Of a stretch of 64,000 bases of DNA, positions 63,350 through 64,000 are shown piece by piece. The notes beneath the pieces are model-generated. The model made no database searches and had not been told where the DNA came from. It was given only the letters and a program-made list of their open reading frames with translations. The position numbers and the translations under genes are program-made. This stretch comes from Puccinia triticina. Lineage: Eukaryota; Basidiomycota; Pucciniomycetes; Pucciniales; Pucciniaceae. The stretch lies in contig NC_070561.1 in NCBI RefSeq assembly GCF_026914185.1, forward strand, positions 2,604,001 through 2,668,000, given 5' to 3'. Every line of letters starts with the position of its first letter. Position 1 is the first letter of the stretch.

Positions 63350-64000
63350 TGTTAAGAGTCAAGCTTGTGCCTCAACCTGAGCTCCTGACTCATGTAGCAG
63401 ACATGTCCTGCAAATATCACAAGACATGTAATCCTCTCGGATTCTTCCTCAGCTAGTCTCCAAACTTCTCACGACTCAACCTAATTTGTCTCATTTGTCT
63501 TGCTCATCCCTTGCCTTTTGCTCCGCTCAACCTTTGTATCCGACTCAAGTCTCTGCTCATCAAACTCATTAGGAAAGACTCTCTCAGCCAGCCAAACCAA
63601 CAAACCCAACAATCTCAACATACTTAAACTCAAAAGCATTCTCATTCCTCTCGCCTTCTCCGGGGAACCAGCTCGATTCTACTCTCAACATTATCCTTGA
63701 TAGTCTCAACAAATCATCAATATTCATCTTCCTGAATATCCGTTCCTCCAGAAGACAAACAATCAATCAGTCTTCAAAAACATCCAAACCTCAAGCTCAA
63801 TCAACCGCCTCAGCAATCAAAGCTCTCTTCGTTTGTATGTTGTGCTCTTGTTTCTTTTTTTATCTTTTGCCCTTATTGACAATGTTTTTTTTTTAGTCTG
63901 CTCTTTCTTCCCATCTCTCTTATCATCCACTTTTTGTTGTGCTCTTCTTTTGTTGTGTTTGCCTTCAGGTACATTTTTTTTTCTTCTTTTTTTGTCTTCA
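63350..64000 (+). repeat. 3' LTR of the copia element, truncated by the window
   Basis: Begins TGTTAAGAGTCAAGC and follows the 5' LTR to the last base of the window. The target duplication at the far side is not visible; on the left it would be the bases before 58,381 (CTTAC). Confidence 0.9.

Larger units (their letters stand above)
60059..63380 (+). pseudogene. Copia pol (integrase, reverse transcriptase, RNase H)
   Basis: After the frameshift: GSARIFTNGKHIDLSNCLYV, the pre-integrase WHF-TGA-LSHPSNQIL, CDVCLCSKMTRLPF, integrase LHIDLVGPI, IVSNNGGEFVNQAF and PELNGFAERANRTI. The reverse transcriptase has EFKARLCAQGFSQTYGVNF, QLDVKTAFLNADLEE, YGLKQAPLAWYNRL and FIHVDDIAVFG; RNase H has GFTNADWGNCPVTRR, SSCEAEYRAL and KDNQGCIAVAN. 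TGA codons interrupt at 60,422, 60,671 and 62,126. A 212-bp insertion splits NMKDL from GKADLLLGIK. Confidence 0.9.
58381..64000 (+). mobile_element. Ty1/copia retrotransposon, running off the right edge
   Basis: The 5' LTR starts TGTTAAGAGTCAAGC at 58,381; the 3' LTR starts with the same sequence at 63,350 and is still open at 64,000. Between them lie gag, protease, integrase, reverse transcriptase and RNase H in Ty1/copia order (integrase before RT). A polypurine tract precedes the 3' LTR. The copy is inactive: four in-frame TGA codons, a frameshift at about 60,058 and a 212-bp insertion. The insertion landed beside the truncated Ty3/gypsy fragment. Confidence 0.92.

Noticed and set aside
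59154..63380. TGA read as an amino acid in the copia element
   Set aside because: The TGA codons fall where related elements have Arg or, once, Trp, so no single reassignment fits; C-to-T mutation explains them. Host genes in the window use TGA as stop.

Overview
The window looks like a transposon-rich stretch of a basidiomycete nuclear genome, most likely a rust fungus (Pucciniales). Ordinary fungal host genes with many short introns (50-100 bp, GT-AG) sit as islands in a sea of LTR retrotransposons, non-autonomous DNA transposons and hairpin-forming minisatellites. The organism call is inference: it rests on gene style, intron density, secreted small proteins and repeat content, not on a species marker.

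Host genes, left to right: a 12-exon xylulokinase-like gene (3.6-6.6 kb, +) whose catalytic Asp position is replaced; beta-tubulin (11.0-12.9 kb, -); a secreted RlpA/expansin-like double-psi beta-barrel protein (18.5-19.2 kb, +); an MFS monocarboxylate-type transporter (21.1-23.3 kb, +) with a 10-nt microexon and one unexplained junction; a small Ser-rich hypothetical (25.0-25.4 kb, +); a small secreted Cys-containing protein (27.0-27.5 kb, -); a 909-residue orphan protein (28.2-31.1 kb, -); a PPR protein (33.1-35.6 kb, -); and SRP9 (38.5-39.0 kb, -). Fragments of a plasma-membrane H+-ATPase (8.0-8.6 kb) and of an HSP104/ClpB chaperone (45.65-45.9 kb) are pseudogenes.

Mobile DNA: three small palindromic elements (0.25, 16.6 and 43.2 kb) all begin CAAC, end GTTG and are flanked by perfect 7-bp target duplications. 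Two elements carry GAGCATC-type ends and 3-bp TAA/TTA duplications (PIF/Harbinger-like; 15.7-18.1 and 36.9-37.2 kb). Two carry CGAACTTAAC-type ends with 9-bp duplications (Mutator-like; 26.2 and 39.2-39.7 kb). An element with long perfect inverted ends and an 8-bp duplication (47.5-56.0 kb) contains a hairpin minisatellite, which itself contains a complete but decayed chromodomain-bearing Ty3/gypsy element (48.0-55.2 kb, minus strand, 202-bp LTRs, 5-bp duplication). Pieces of another Ty3/gypsy family lie at 41.4-44.5 and 56-58 kb. A Ty1/copia element starts at 58,381 and runs off the right edge; its reverse transcriptase is split by a 212-bp insertion carrying a tRNA-like sequence.

A recurrent palindromic minisatellite based on GGTCATCGAGAGGAGTA / ACTCCTCTCGATGACC occurs at four separate places (17.4, 39.9-41.1, 47.8 and 55.2 kb), in at least two unrelated transposon contexts. 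The host genes show no shared pathway; the window is best read as isolated housekeeping and secreted-protein genes separated by nested repeats. All coordinates of exons and repeats were worked out by eye from the sequence.
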